DNA of 41,296 bases from Ferrovibrio sp046294345 (GCA_046294345.1 JBKBJT010000034.1:1-41296); one strand, 5' to 3'; counted from the first letter of the stretch, positions 16,587-26,401 are shown. The notes: generated from the letters alone by a model not told the origin. Made by a program: numbers and translations.

Positions 16587-16612
16587 AAAAAAACAGGCGC
16601 CTAATTCAGGCG
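16587..16612 (-). terminator. Candidate terminator overlapping the end of the FlaG-like gene
   Basis: On the minus strand a short stem (CGCCT-GAATT-AGGCG) overlaps the stop codon. Four bases later a run of seven T residues follows. The stem is only 5 bp, so termination may be partial. Confidence 0.4.
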
Positions 16613-17205
16613 ACGGCGAGTTCGCGACCGCCGGTCAGGCTGTTCTGTACGCTGCTGAACGCGGCCAGGGCAGCGCTGGAAATCGGCGAGGGGGCCGGCG
16701 TAGCCGGAGCGGGCGCCGGAGCAGAGGACTGGGTCGTCTGCGTGGGGGCCGGAGCGGGGACCGGTGTTTCTTCAGCACCATTATTGGTCGTATCGAAAGT
16801 GACCTGCCGCACTGGGGCTTTTTCGGCTTCCTGATCGCCGCTTCCGAACTGCGCGCGGAGTTCCGAGGCTTCGATCTGGTTCTGCTGGTATTCGCGCACC
16901 ACGCGCGGGCTGGGATACTGCTGCTGTACTTCCCCGGTTTCGCTGTTGCGGATTTCCACGATGGCAAGCCGGGTCACCAGATCGAGCCGGATGAACGGGC
17001 TGAGATAGGCGGCCACATTGCGGGATGGCGAGGGAATGGTGATGACGCTGTTCTTGTTGCCGCCAGAACGCGCCGAAAGGCCCGCGAAACCAGAGAGGTC
17101 ATCAGCGGGCGTCGAGTAATCAGTGTCTGCTACTGTACGGGCACCGCGGGCTATCGCGCCGCTGCTGCCCGCCACGGCGTAACTGCCAATGGACTCGAGC
17201 GGCAT
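16606..17205 (-). CDS. FlaG-like flagellar-associated protein
   Basis: The 199-residue product has a Gly/Ser/Ala-rich N-terminal half. A conserved core at about residues 68-110 (SPFIRLDLVTRLAIVEIRN, TGEVQQQYPS, RVVREYQ) resembles the FlaG domain, where TGEV-x-QxP is the hallmark. FlaG is thought to influence filament length and is small and cytoplasmic. A Pro/Ala/Thr-rich low-complexity stretch (about 145-180) follows. The ATG at 17205 has GGGAGA eight bases upstream; longer readings start at TTG without a site. It lies upstream of the acylase gene, and the motA/motB string begins beyond that, which supports a motility role. Assignment to FlaG itself is tentative. Confidence 0.6.
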   Translation of the reverse strand: MPLESIGSYAVAGSSGAIARGARTVADTDYSTPADDLSGFAGLSARSGGNKNSVITIPSPSRNVAAYLSPFIRLDLVTRLAIVEIRNSETGEVQQQYPSPRVVREYQQNQIEASELRAQFGSGDQEAEKAPVRQVTFDTTNNGAEETPVPAPAPTQTTQSSAPAPAPATPAPSPISSAALAAFSSVQNSLTGGRELAVA

Positions 17206-17418
17206 AATGGGCTTCTCCCACGCCAAATATGGTTACTCGATTTTGTGTTTACTATAAAAATCGCGGATTTGCAAGCGGAAATTGTTTGTGCACTGCGAAT
17301 AGTCTCGGCAGTAGTGTTAATTTTGAAGATTGCCCCGACGGCAAGGTTGAGGCAGACTCCATGCAAGGCGGTGGTTAACCATAACTGCTTCATTTGATTT
17401 GTTTTTTAGGGGGAAGCG

Positions 17419-18300
17419 ATGGCGAAGGTGGCTTTTATCGGCCTAGGCGTGATGGGCTATCCGATGGCCGGGCATCTGGTTAAGGCCGGTCATGCGGTCA
17501 CGGTCTGGAACCGGTCCGGCGAAAAAGCTGACCGTTGGGTGGCCCAGCACAAGGGCCAGAAAGCCGGCACCCCGAAGGACGCTGCCGCCGGGGCGGAATT
17601 CGTCATGGCCTGTGTGGGCAACGACGACGATCTGCGTTCGGTGGTGTATGGCGAGACGGGCGCCTTCGCCGGCATGGCCAAGGGAGCAACCTTCGTCGAT
17701 CACACCACGGCCTCGGCCGACGTCGCCCGCGAACTGCATGCCAAGGCGAAGGCCGCCGGTTTTGGCTTCATCGATGCCCCGGTTTCCGGCGGCCAGGCCG
17801 GCGCCGAGAACGGCCAGCTCACCATCATGTGCGGCGGCGACGCCGCCGATTACGAGAAGATCAAGCCGGTGATCCAGGCCTATGCGAAGATGCAGAACCT
17901 GATGGGCGGTCCAGGCAGCGGGCAACTCACCAAGATGATGAACCAGATCTGCATCGCCGGCCTTGTGCAGGGGCTTGCGGAAGCCCTGGCCTTCGGTCGG
18001 GCTGCGGGCCTTGATCTGATCAAAGCCGTGGAAGTGATTTCCAAGGGCGCTGCGGGCTCGTGGCAGATGGACAACCGGCATAAGACCATGATCGAAGGCA
18101 AGTTCGATTACGGCTTCGCGGTCGACTGGATGCGCAAGGATCTGGGCATCTGCCTGGCCGAGGCGCGCCGTAATGGTTCCAGTCTGCCGGTGACGGCGCT
18201 GGTGGACCAGTTCTACGCCGAAGTACAGCAGATGGGCGGCAACCGCTGGGACACGTCGAGCCTGATGGCGCGTCTGGAAGCGACCAAGACCAAGAAATAG
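17419..18300 (+). CDS. NAD(P)-dependent beta-hydroxyacid dehydrogenase, 3-hydroxyisobutyrate dehydrogenase family
   Basis: This 293-residue enzyme oxidises a beta-hydroxyacid with NAD(P). The N-terminal Rossmann domain carries GLGVMG (8-13). The family substrate-binding signature DAPVSGGQAGAENG lies at about 119-132, and the catalytic Lys172 sits in GQLTKMMNQ. It is a paralogue of the MmsB encoded at 24286 but differs in the C-terminal half (GSWQMDNR instead of the GSCWALVNH segment). It resembles the glyoxylate/succinic-semialdehyde reductase branch and may therefore act on a different hydroxyacid. A GGGGGA site precedes the ATG. It stands alone between a 213-base divergent gap and convergent hemB, so it is monocistronic. 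Confidence 0.9.
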   Translation: MAKVAFIGLGVMGYPMAGHLVKAGHAVTVWNRSGEKADRWVAQHKGQKAGTPKDAAAGAEFVMACVGNDDDLRSVVYGETGAFAGMAKGATFVDHTTASADVARELHAKAKAAGFGFIDAPVSGGQAGAENGQLTIMCGGDAADYEKIKPVIQAYAKMQNLMGGPGSGQLTKMMNQICIAGLVQGLAEALAFGRAAGLDLIKAVEVISKGAAGSWQMDNRHKTMIEGKFDYGFAVDWMRKDLGICLAEARRNGSSLPVTALVDQFYAEVQQMGGNRWDTSSLMARLEATKTKK

Positions 18301-18328
18301 TGACTGCAGATGGGCGTGGCGGCCGGAG

Positions 18329-19342
<1,014 letters not shown>

Positions 19343-19570
19343 TCAGAGAGCTTTATCAAACCGCTCCTGAAACGCAATCCAGACCCAGGGCGATGTGCCG
19401 AAAATACGGCCGAGCCGCAGGGCCAGACCGAAGGAAATCGGCCTTTCGCCGCTCAGGACCATGCGCAGGAGTTTCCTCGGCATGCGGGCTTCGCGGTGGA
19501 AATGATCTGGATCGGAGCCATGGGCCGTGATCGCCCGCTCAAGCAGAAGGCCGGGATGGATTGGCAGCAT
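19343..19570 (-). CDS. HigA/VapI-like XRE-family DNA-binding protein, orphan
   Basis: The 75-residue product opens MLPIHPGLLLE and contains LRMVLSGERPISFGLALRLGRIFGTSPWVWIAFQ. This is the helix-turn-helix pattern of HigA antitoxins (PxHPGexL ... ISpdmALRLgrffGtspefWlnlQ). It would bind DNA as a dimer and, in a typical pair, neutralise HigB and repress its own operon. No HigB-type toxin gene is present: the upstream neighbour is a sensor kinase and the downstream neighbour is hemB. ATG 19570 is chosen because GAGG lies eight bases upstream; the frame extends to a TTG at 19600. The recognition helix (FHREARMPRKLLRMVL) is more basic than usual. It may be a domesticated regulator. Confidence 0.75.
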   Translation of the reverse strand: MLPIHPGLLLERAITAHGSDPDHFHREARMPRKLLRMVLSGERPISFGLALRLGRIFGTSPWVWIAFQERFDKAL

Positions 19571-19621
19571 GACCAGACCTCGCAAGTCCGCCTCGGACAA
19601 GGCAAGTATCGGGCAGGCTGG

Positions 19622-21862
19622 TTAATGCCCGGTAACACCGCCGCCGCGCGGCGGTCGGCCGGCGAGACGATCGAACTGGTCGAGCAGATCAGTCATGTCC
19701 TGATCCAGCTTTGGCGTCGCAACCGGTGCGTCATTGGCCGGCGGCCGCGCCGGCGCCGGCAGGACAGGCTGGTCGCGGCCCGACAGCCTGGCGGCCAGTT
19801 CGACATCCTCGCGGCAGCGGATGGTGAACCAGAATGTCGATCCGGCGCCGGGAGCGCTGACGACACCGATCTCGCCGCCCATCAGATGCACCAGGTGCCG
19901 ACAGATGGTCAGGCCCAGACCGGTCCCGCCATAGCGGCGCGTCATCGAGGCGTCGGCCTGGGTGAAGGGTTCGAATAGTTTTTCCTGCTGATCCGGCGCA
20001 ATGCCGATGCCGGTATCGCGAATGGCGCAATGCAGCATGAACTCGCCATTCTGCAGCGCTGTACTCGTGATCGTGACGGTGACATCGCCATTCTCGGTGA
20101 ACTTGATCGCATTGCCCAGCAGGTTGGTCAGCACCTGACGCAGGCGCAGAGGATCGCCGATCACGTGCTCGGGCACACCCGGCGCGATATCCAGATTCAG
20201 GCGGTTGCCGCCTTCGCGTGCGCGGGGCGCCATCAGGGTCAGCACATTCTCGATGGTGGGATGCAGATCGAAATCGATGGACTCGATCTGCAGTTTTCCC
20301 GCCTCCAGCTTGGAGACGTCGAGGATGTCGTCGATCAGACCCAGCAGATCGCGCGCCGACTGCTGGGCCACTTCGGCATAGCGCTTCAGCGCTGCGTCCT
20401 GCTCGTCGCGATGGATCAGGCTGAGCATGCCGAGCACGCCGTTCATGGGGGTGCGGATTTCATGGCTCATCATCGCCAGGAAGCTGGATTTCGCGCGGTG
20501 CGAGGCTTCCGCGGCATCGCGCGCCAGGGTCAGGGCCTGGGCCGTCTCGGCTAGCTTGACGGACTGTTCTTCCAGCAACTGGCGCTGCCATTCCAGTTCG
20601 TTCATCTGGCGGCGGATCTGGTCGATGTCTTCCAGGCTGCCGATCATGCGCAGCGGCCGGCCGGCGGCATTGCGCGTCACATCCGCACGCGCCAGCACCC
20701 ACAGATACTCGCCATTGCCGCGCTGTATCCTGAATTCGCATTCATAGGGCCGTCCGCTGCGCAGGCTGTCGTTGACCTGGCGGGCGACACGAACCGCATC
20801 GTCAGGGTGGATCAGGCTGTTGAATTCAGTGATCGTGCTGCGCGCGGCGAGCGGCGACGGGTGGCCGCTATCCTGCAGGTAGTTGGCAATGATCAGCAGG
20901 TCGCCGCTGGCCAGGTTCCAGTCCCAGATGCCAAGCCGGCTGCTGCGGGCGGCTGCTTCAAACAGATCGTTGCTGGCCTGCAGGGCGCTGCGGGCAGCCG
21001 CCATGGCGCGTTGCTGGATCATAACGCGCATCGCCAGGGTAATAAGTCCGGCAATCATGTAGGTGGCGACCAGGCAGGCCATCAGCGACAAGGCCGGCAC
21101 CAGCCGCTCCGACGAGGTGGCGAGATTGGCCTGCCACAGCGTGAACGAGGCAAGGATGCCGCCGATCAGCACCGCGGCCTGGGCGATCAGCAGGCTCGGC
21201 GGGGAAATATCGGCCGAAGGGTAATAGGTGCGTGCTGCACAGGCCGCGCCGAACAGGAACAGCAGGGCGGCGCCATCGGGCAGGGCGGCGGCATGGGATG
21301 TCCATTCCGATTCCTGCGGCAGGATATCCAGCGCGGCCATGGCCAGCATGGTGGCCATGGCGAGCATCGTCATGGCGATGGTCCAGCCCAGGGGCACATT
21401 GCCGGCCGTGGCATTCACCGTTGGCCTGACGCAGAGGCGAAGCGCGCCGATCAGGCCGCCGATGGCGACGACCGGCCCCATATGGCCGAACCAGCGTTCG
21501 GTCTGGCTCAGGCTGTCGAAGGTGGCGGCAACGTGCTGCAGCCCCGGCATCTGCATCGTGCCCAGCAATCCCCCAAGGCAAAGCAGGGCAAGGACAGCAG
21601 CGGTCAGGCGCGAAAGTATCGAATAGCGATCACGTGTCAGCAGGGCGATGCCGGCCAGGAAAGCGGCCAGCGCTATATCGGCATGGAATGGCGAATGGCC
21701 GGGCAGGGCGGTCGTCATTACGCCGGTCAGGAATGGCGGATAGGCCAGCAGGAAGGCCATGCCCAGCAGAACGATGGCCAGGCTGTAGGCGATGCCGCGC
21801 AATGGCCAGCCGGAGGCGGCCGGGGAATCCGGCGCGGCGGCGGAGGGGGCTGGCGTCAGCAT
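19622..21862 (-). CDS. Membrane-bound PAS sensor histidine kinase
   Basis: This 746-residue orphan kinase has an N-terminal membrane sensor of about seven to eight spans (23-280) that resembles MASE-type domains in layout. A PAS domain follows (about 300-415: GIWDWNLASGD, LIHPDD, YECEFRIQRGNGEYLWV), then a short coiled coil (415-460). Next come HisKA with the phosphoacceptor H467 in SHEIRTPMNG and a HATPase domain with N584 (LLGNAIKFT), DTGIG (616-620) and GGTGLGL (645-651). A Pro-rich tail ends the protein. There is no receiver domain and no response-regulator gene nearby, so the partner is elsewhere. The signal sensed is not deducible. It is the first gene of a minus-strand set with the HigA-like gene (51-base gap) and hemB. 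Confidence 0.93.
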   Translation of the reverse strand: MLTPAPSAAAPDSPAASGWPLRGIAYSLAIVLLGMAFLLAYPPFLTGVMTTALPGHSPFHADIALAAFLAGIALLTRDRYSILSRLTAAVLALLCLGGLLGTMQMPGLQHVAATFDSLSQTERWFGHMGPVVAIGGLIGALRLCVRPTVNATAGNVPLGWTIAMTMLAMATMLAMAALDILPQESEWTSHAAALPDGAALLFLFGAACAARTYYPSADISPPSLLIAQAAVLIGGILASFTLWQANLATSSERLVPALSLMACLVATYMIAGLITLAMRVMIQQRAMAAARSALQASNDLFEAAARSSRLGIWDWNLASGDLLIIANYLQDSGHPSPLAARSTITEFNSLIHPDDAVRVARQVNDSLRSGRPYECEFRIQRGNGEYLWVLARADVTRNAAGRPLRMIGSLEDIDQIRRQMNELEWQRQLLEEQSVKLAETAQALTLARDAAEASHRAKSSFLAMMSHEIRTPMNGVLGMLSLIHRDEQDAALKRYAEVAQQSARDLLGLIDDILDVSKLEAGKLQIESIDFDLHPTIENVLTLMAPRAREGGNRLNLDIAPGVPEHVIGDPLRLRQVLTNLLGNAIKFTENGDVTVTITSTALQNGEFMLHCAIRDTGIGIAPDQQEKLFEPFTQADASMTRRYGGTGLGLTICRHLVHLMGGEIGVVSAPGAGSTFWFTIRCREDVELAARLSGRDQPVLPAPARPPANDAPVATPKLDQDMTDLLDQFDRLAGRPPRGGGVTGH

Positions 21863-22017
21863 CGCTTGAAATGGCAGGTCATGGCGGGACGCAAAGCTAG
21901 CATGCGGATCGCAGGCATGCGACTCTGGCGCAGGACTGCGGTCCCGGACTCTGCGCAGCCGGAGCGTTGACGGCGGTTGGAGGGGCGATTAAGACCCGCA
22001 TTAAGGGAGAAAACGCA

Positions 22018-23169
22018 ATGCTGTTCGAGTTATCCGATGATCAGCGGGCCATCCAGGAAACGGCGCGGCGTTTCGCCACCGATCGCATGCTGCCCAATGC
22101 TGCCCGCTGGGATGAGGAAAAGCACTTTCCGACCGAGGAACTCAGGGAAGCCGCCGCGCTGGGGTTTGGCGGCATCTATGTGCGCGACGATGTGGGCGGT
22201 TCGGGCCTGAGCCGTCTGGACGCCGCGATCATCTTCGAAGAGCTGGCCGCAGGCTGCACATCAACGGCGGCTTATATCTCGATCCATAACATGGCCGCCT
22301 GGATGATCGACCGCTTCGGCAACGAGGCGCAGCGTCAGCGCTACCTGCCTAGCCTGTGCAGCATGGAGAACTTCGCCTCCTACTGCCTAACCGAGCCCAA
22401 TGCAGGTTCCGATGCCGCATCGCTGCAGACGAAAGCGGTGGATGCCGGCGATCATTACGTGCTGAACGGCACCAAGGCATTTATCTCAGGTGGCGGCCGT
22501 TCGGATATCTATGTCTGCATGGTACGGACTGGCGAGACGGGCGCGCGCGGCGTCTCTTGCCTGATCGTCGAAAAGGGCATGCCGGGTCTTTCGTTCGGCG
22601 CGCAGGAACGCAAGCTCGGCTGGAACAGCCAGCCGACCGCCATGGTGATTTTCGAAGATTGCAAGGTGCCGAAGGCAAACCTGGTCGGCGCCGAGGGCGA
22701 GGGGTTCCGTATCGCCATGGCGGGGCTGGATGGCGGCCGGATCAATATCGGCGCCTGCTCGCTGGGCGCGGCCAAGGCCTGCCTGACCACATCACGAGAA
22801 TACGTCGCGAACCGCAAGCAGTTCGGCAATGCCATCGCCAGTTTCCAGGCTACGCAGTTCAAGCTGGCCGACATGGCCACCGACCTGGCCGCCGCGCGGC
22901 TGATGATCCGCCAGGCCGCGTCGATGCTGGATGCGAAACATCCCGAGGCGACGATGTATTGCGCGATGGCCAAACGACTGGCCACCGATTCCGGATTTGC
23001 CATCTGCAACGAGGCGCTGCAGCTGCATGGCGGATATGGCTATCTGAAGGATTATCCGGTGGAACGCTATCTGCGCGATGCGCGCGTGCACCAGATTCTG
23101 GAGGGCACCAACGAGATCATGCGCGTGATCATCTCCCGCGCGTTGTTGTCAGGCTCGTTTCACGATTGA
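22018..23169 (+). CDS. Acyl-CoA dehydrogenase, probable isobutyryl-CoA dehydrogenase
   Basis: This FAD enzyme probably oxidises isobutyryl-CoA to methacrylyl-CoA in valine breakdown. The 383-residue product has the acyl-CoA dehydrogenase motifs SYCLTEPNAGSDAASL and LHGGYGYLKDYPVERYLRDARVHQILEGTNEIMR. The catalytic base is expected to be Glu362 in ILEG. The IHNMAAWMIDRFG stretch resembles mammalian ACAD8. The ATG at 22018 has GGGAGA eight bases upstream; a longer reading from TTG adds 17 unlikely residues. The next gene encodes the hydrolase two steps later, after a 22-base gap, and mmsB follows, which supports the valine assignment over a short-branched-chain or butyryl substrate. The hydratase between the two steps is not in the window. 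Confidence 0.9.
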   Translation: MLFELSDDQRAIQETARRFATDRMLPNAARWDEEKHFPTEELREAAALGFGGIYVRDDVGGSGLSRLDAAIIFEELAAGCTSTAAYISIHNMAAWMIDRFGNEAQRQRYLPSLCSMENFASYCLTEPNAGSDAASLQTKAVDAGDHYVLNGTKAFISGGGRSDIYVCMVRTGETGARGVSCLIVEKGMPGLSFGAQERKLGWNSQPTAMVIFEDCKVPKANLVGAEGEGFRIAMAGLDGGRINIGACSLGAAKACLTTSREYVANRKQFGNAIASFQATQFKLADMATDLAAARLMIRQAASMLDAKHPEATMYCAMAKRLATDSGFAICNEALQLHGGYGYLKDYPVERYLRDARVHQILEGTNEIMRVIISRALLSGSFHD

Positions 23170-23191
23170 TCGACGTACCCGTAAGGACACC

Positions 23192-24241
23192 ATGACCGAC
23201 GATATCCTGTTTTCCGTTCGCAACGGCGTTGCCGCCATCCAGCTCAACCGCCCGAAAGCCCTGAACGCCCTGACGCATGACATGTGCGTGCCGCTCGAAC
23301 GCCACCTGCGCGACTGGGCCAAGGATCCTGCCGTCAAAGCCGTGATCATCAAGGGCAGCGGCGAGAAGGCCTTCTGCGCTGGCGGCGACATCCGCAAGCT
23401 TGCCGACCGTGAGCCGGGCGGCGCCGAGTACCGCCGCCTTTTCTGGCATGACGAATACCGCTGCAACACGCTGATCGGCGAATTCCCCAAGCCCTTCATT
23501 GCCCTGATCGATGGCATCTTCATGGGTGGCGGCGTTGGCCTGTCGGTACATGGCAGCCATCGCATCATCAGCGAGCATGCGCATTTCGCCATGCCGGAGA
23601 CCGGCATCGGCCTGTTCCCGGATGTCGGTGGCACATATTTCCTGCCGCGCTGTCCGGGCGAGCTGGGCACCTATCTGGGCCTGACCGGCACACGGCTGAA
23701 AGGTGCCGACATCATCGCGGCCGGCGTCGCCACGCATTTCGTGCCGCGCGAGAATATGGCAGCACTTGAAGAGGCCCTGGTTGCCGCCGCGCCAGCCGAC
23801 AAGACAGGTGTCGATGCGGTTGTGGCGCGCTTTGCGACCGATCCCGGCCCTTCGGCCCTGGCACAGGCGAAGCCGCAGATCGACCGATTGTTCTCTGGCG
23901 CCACGGTGACCGAAATCATGGCGGCACTGGAAGCCGACGGCAGCGACTTCGCGCAGGAGCAGGCCCGCACCATCCGCGCCAAATCGCCCACCTCGGTGAA
24001 GCTGACGTTCGCCCAGCTGCGACGCGGCCGCAGCCTGTCACTGCGCGACTGCATGCGCCTGGAATGGCGCATGTGCAACCATGTGGCGGAAGGCCATGAC
24101 TTCTATGAGGGCGTGCGGGCCGTGATCATCGACAAGGATCATCATCCGAAATGGCAGCCGGCGACGCTGGAAGCGGTTTCGGATGCCGAGATTGAGAAAT
24201 ATTTCGAACCGGTGCCGCAAGGCGAATTGCAGTTCGACTGA
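23192..24241 (+). CDS. 3-hydroxyisobutyryl-CoA hydrolase (crotonase fold)
   Basis: The enzyme releases 3-hydroxyisobutyrate from its CoA ester, removing the reactive valine intermediate. The 349-residue product has the crotonase oxyanion-hole segments AFCAGGDIR and MGGGVGLS, and MPETGIGLFPDVGG with E136 and D144. These are eight residues apart, as are the catalytic pair of mammalian HIBCH. The C-terminal half (DFYEGVRAVIIDKDHHPKW) is the HIBCH-type extension missing from ordinary enoyl-CoA hydratases. It follows the acyl-CoA dehydrogenase by 22 bases and precedes mmsB by 44, giving a valine operon. An AAGGA site stands before the ATG. A plain enoyl-CoA hydratase is less likely given length and motifs. 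Confidence 0.92.
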   Translation: MTDDILFSVRNGVAAIQLNRPKALNALTHDMCVPLERHLRDWAKDPAVKAVIIKGSGEKAFCAGGDIRKLADREPGGAEYRRLFWHDEYRCNTLIGEFPKPFIALIDGIFMGGGVGLSVHGSHRIISEHAHFAMPETGIGLFPDVGGTYFLPRCPGELGTYLGLTGTRLKGADIIAAGVATHFVPRENMAALEEALVAAAPADKTGVDAVVARFATDPGPSALAQAKPQIDRLFSGATVTEIMAALEADGSDFAQEQARTIRAKSPTSVKLTFAQLRRGRSLSLRDCMRLEWRMCNHVAEGHDFYEGVRAVIIDKDHHPKWQPATLEAVSDAEIEKYFEPVPQGELQFD

Positions 24242-24285
24242 ACATCACAAAAAACAGGCCACAAGAACACAGGCGGAGGAATATC

Positions 24286-25176
24286 ATGGCGAATATCGGT
24301 TTCATCGGCGTCGGCAACATGGGCGGCCCGATGGCGCGCAACCTGCTGAAGGCCGGGCATAAGGTTAAAGCTTTCGACCTGATGCCCGAGCTGGTGCAGA
24401 AAGTGGTCGAGGCGGGCGGCACCAAGGCCGCTTCGGCGCAGGAAGCCGCGCAGGACGTGGATGCCGTGATCAGCATGCTGCCAGCCGGCAAGCATGTGCT
24501 CAGCGTCTATACCGGCGAAAAGGGCATCCTGGCCGCGGCACGCCCCGGCACGCTGTTCATCGACAGTTCGACCATTGACGTGAAGTCCGCCCGCGAGGCC
24601 ATCGCCGCCGCCGAGGCCAAGGGCATGCTGATGCTGGATGCGCCGGTATCGGGTGGCGTGGCAGGCGCCGAGAATGCCGCGCTGACCTTCATGGTCGGCG
24701 GCACGGACGAGGCCTTTACGAAGGCCAAGCCGATCCTGGAGGCCATGGGCAAAAAGATCGTGCATGCCGGCGGGGCAGGAAATGGCCAGGTGGCCAAGAT
24801 CTGCAACAACATGGTGCTGGGCATCAGCATGATCGCCGTGTCCGAGGCCTTCGTCATGGCCGAGAAACTCGGCCTGTCGGCACAGGCGATGTTCGATATC
24901 GTCTCCAGCTCATCGGGTTCCTGCTGGGCCCTGGTCAACCACTGCCCGGTGCCTGGTCCGGTGCCGACCTCAGCGGCCAACCGCGATTACAAGCCGGGTT
25001 TCGCGGCCGAACTGATGCTGAAAGACCTGAAACTGTCGCAGGAAGCGGCGCGCAGCGCCGGGGCACAGACTCCGCTGGGCGCCGAGGCCACCGCGCTGTT
25101 TTCCGAATATGTTCAGGGTGGCAACGGGCCGTCCGACTATTCAGGCATCATCCGCATGATCCGCAGCATGAACTGA
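24286..25176 (+). CDS. mmsB: 3-hydroxyisobutyrate dehydrogenase MmsB
   Basis: MmsB oxidises 3-hydroxyisobutyrate to methylmalonate semialdehyde with NAD, the step after the hydrolase encoded upstream. The 296-residue product has GVGNMG (9-14), the substrate signature DAPVSGGVAGAENA (118-131), and Lys171 in GNGQVAKICNNM as the catalytic residue. The C-terminal SSGSCWALVNHCPVPGPVP segment is typical of true 3-hydroxyisobutyrate dehydrogenases, in contrast to the paralogue at 17419. A GGAGGA site lies five bases before the ATG. It ends ten bases from the convergent PRC-barrel gene, with no hairpin between. Methylmalonate-semialdehyde dehydrogenase (mmsA) is not in this window. Confidence 0.95.
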   Translation: MANIGFIGVGNMGGPMARNLLKAGHKVKAFDLMPELVQKVVEAGGTKAASAQEAAQDVDAVISMLPAGKHVLSVYTGEKGILAAARPGTLFIDSSTIDVKSAREAIAAAEAKGMLMLDAPVSGGVAGAENAALTFMVGGTDEAFTKAKPILEAMGKKIVHAGGAGNGQVAKICNNMVLGISMIAVSEAFVMAEKLGLSAQAMFDIVSSSSGSCWALVNHCPVPGPVPTSAANRDYKPGFAAELMLKDLKLSQEAARSAGAQTPLGAEATALFSEYVQGGNGPSDYSGIIRMIRSMN

Positions 25177-25186
25177 CCGATATCCG

Positions 25187-25705
25187 TCAGCTTCGGTCGG
25201 GCCTAGCCTTCGGTAGGCTGCGCAGGTCATCCCGGGTCAGATCGGTCACGAAGGCGGCATCCTTGTCCCTGATTTCCAGGCGGAGATGCCGCCATTCGAT
25301 CTCTACCCGCTCCTCGGTCAGGCCCAGCAGCCTGTCGATTCCTATAATGACTGAAAAGACCTTGCCGTTCTGATCGACGACAAGGTTTTCAATCTCGCCG
25401 ATCTTGCTGCCCTGGGCATCGTGCAAGGGCTGGCCGAGGATGACCGCCTGTGCCTGGCTGTGCTCGGGCATGTTCTCCCTGACAGAGAAATCGGGGGCCT
25501 TTGATTTCTCGCCTTCGGGGATGCCGGGAACTGCGTTGGGCCCCGGGACGGCGGCGCGTGGCTGACGCGGCGCCGGTTCTTCCTGTTTGGGAGCCTGAGC
25601 CAGGGACTGGGCTTGGGCCATCACAGGATGCTGTAATCCCAGGGTGGCCGAGGCGGCGATTGTGGCCACGATGATACGCGAACGGGATAAGCGTTGTCTG
25701 GTCAT
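25187..25705 (-). CDS. Secreted PRC-barrel domain protein
   Basis: The 172-residue product has a signal peptide (basic start, hydrophobic to about 25, AxA near 28-30). A Pro/Ala/Gln-rich linker runs to about 75. A PRC-barrel domain follows at about 85-150: AVILGQPLHDAQGSKIGEIENLVVDQNGKVFSVIIGIDRLLGL. PRC barrels are small beta folds used in ribosome maturation factors, photosynthetic reaction centres and stress-related envelope proteins; secreted single-domain forms have no settled function. It converges on mmsB and is followed upstream by a tiny minus-strand gene, with 14 bases between. The pair may form one transcript. Confidence 0.85.
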   Translation of the reverse strand: MTRQRLSRSRIIVATIAASATLGLQHPVMAQAQSLAQAPKQEEPAPRQPRAAVPGPNAVPGIPEGEKSKAPDFSVRENMPEHSQAQAVILGQPLHDAQGSKIGEIENLVVDQNGKVFSVIIGIDRLLGLTEERVEIEWRHLRLEIRDKDAAFVTDLTRDDLRSLPKARPDRS

Positions 25706-25719
25706 GGAACACCTTCCAT

Positions 25720-25908
25720 TCAGCGCGAGATAGCAACAGGCGCGATACCGGCAGGCATATGCGGCGAGCTGCTTCTCGATTGGAGCTGTTGCCTGATTGT
25801 CGATGAATCGTCAGCGAGCCGGGCCGGGCGATGGATGTGATCGCCCAGCACCAGGAATGGCAGGCTGGCAATGATGGCAGCCATCAGGATGAGGCAGATG
25901 TCGCGCAT
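25720..25908 (-). CDS. Small exported or membrane peptide, 62 aa
   Basis: This short reading frame begins MRDICLILMAAIIASLPFLVLGD, a convincing hydrophobic signal or membrane segment. A polar Ser/Arg-rich tail of about 40 residues follows. A strong GGGAG ribosome site lies seven bases before the ATG, and the gene sits 14 bases before the PRC-barrel gene on the same strand. These are the grounds for calling it. I do not recognise a family. It could still be chance coding in the leader of the PRC gene. Confidence 0.45.
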   Translation of the reverse strand: MRDICLILMAAIIASLPFLVLGDHIHRPARLADDSSTIRQQLQSRSSSPHMPAGIAPVAISR

Positions 25909-25991
25909 GGCTTGCTCCCTGCTCGTGTGCTGGCGGAGGCGAACTCCGCTGCGCAGGAATAAACAAACCAGAAAGCGGGAAGTTCCGCGGT

Positions 25992-26387
25992 TTATGCCGG
26001 CGGCAGGACGGCGGTTGCCTCGATTTCGATCTTGGCACGGTCTTCCAGAAGGGCGGCGATCTGCACCAGGGTCATGGCCGGATAGTGCTTGCCGATGATC
26101 TCGCGGTAGACCTTGCCCAGATCGGCATTGCGGGCGAGGTAATCCTTCTTGTCGACCACATACCAGGTCATGCGGACGATATGTTCGGGGCGGGCGCCGG
26201 CTTCGGCGAGCACGCGTACGATGTTGCGCAAGGCCTGGCGGGTCTGCTCAACAAGGTCGTCGCTTTCGAAACGGGCCTCGGCTGTCCAGCCGATCTGGCC
26301 GGCCACGAAGACAAGCCGACCCTCTGCGGCGATACCATTGGCATAGCCTTTGGGCTTTGCCCATTCAGTCGGATTGAGAATCTTCAT
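25992..26387 (-). CDS. RidA (YjgF/YER057c/UK114) family protein
   Basis: The family hydrolyses reactive imines and enamines released by PLP enzymes or amino-acid oxidases, or degrades related small molecules. The 131-residue product has the family order: a start near MKILNP, GRLVFVAGQIGW, EQTRQALRNIVRVLAEAG, HIVRMTWYVVD and the final IEIEATAVLP. True RidA has an Arg near the position of R in KIEIEATA, and here that stretch lacks it. The protein is therefore better placed in one of the Rid1-7 or Rid-like groups than as canonical RidA. ATG 26387 is chosen for its GGAGGG site. A strong promoter lies just upstream inside two palindromes. It is divergent from the liv operon. Confidence 0.88.
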   Translation of the reverse strand: MKILNPTEWAKPKGYANGIAAEGRLVFVAGQIGWTAEARFESDDLVEQTRQALRNIVRVLAEAGARPEHIVRMTWYVVDKKDYLARNADLGKVYREIIGKHYPAMTLVQIAALLEDRAKIEIEATAVLPPA

Positions 26388-26401
26388 CCGTATCCCTCCG
26401 A

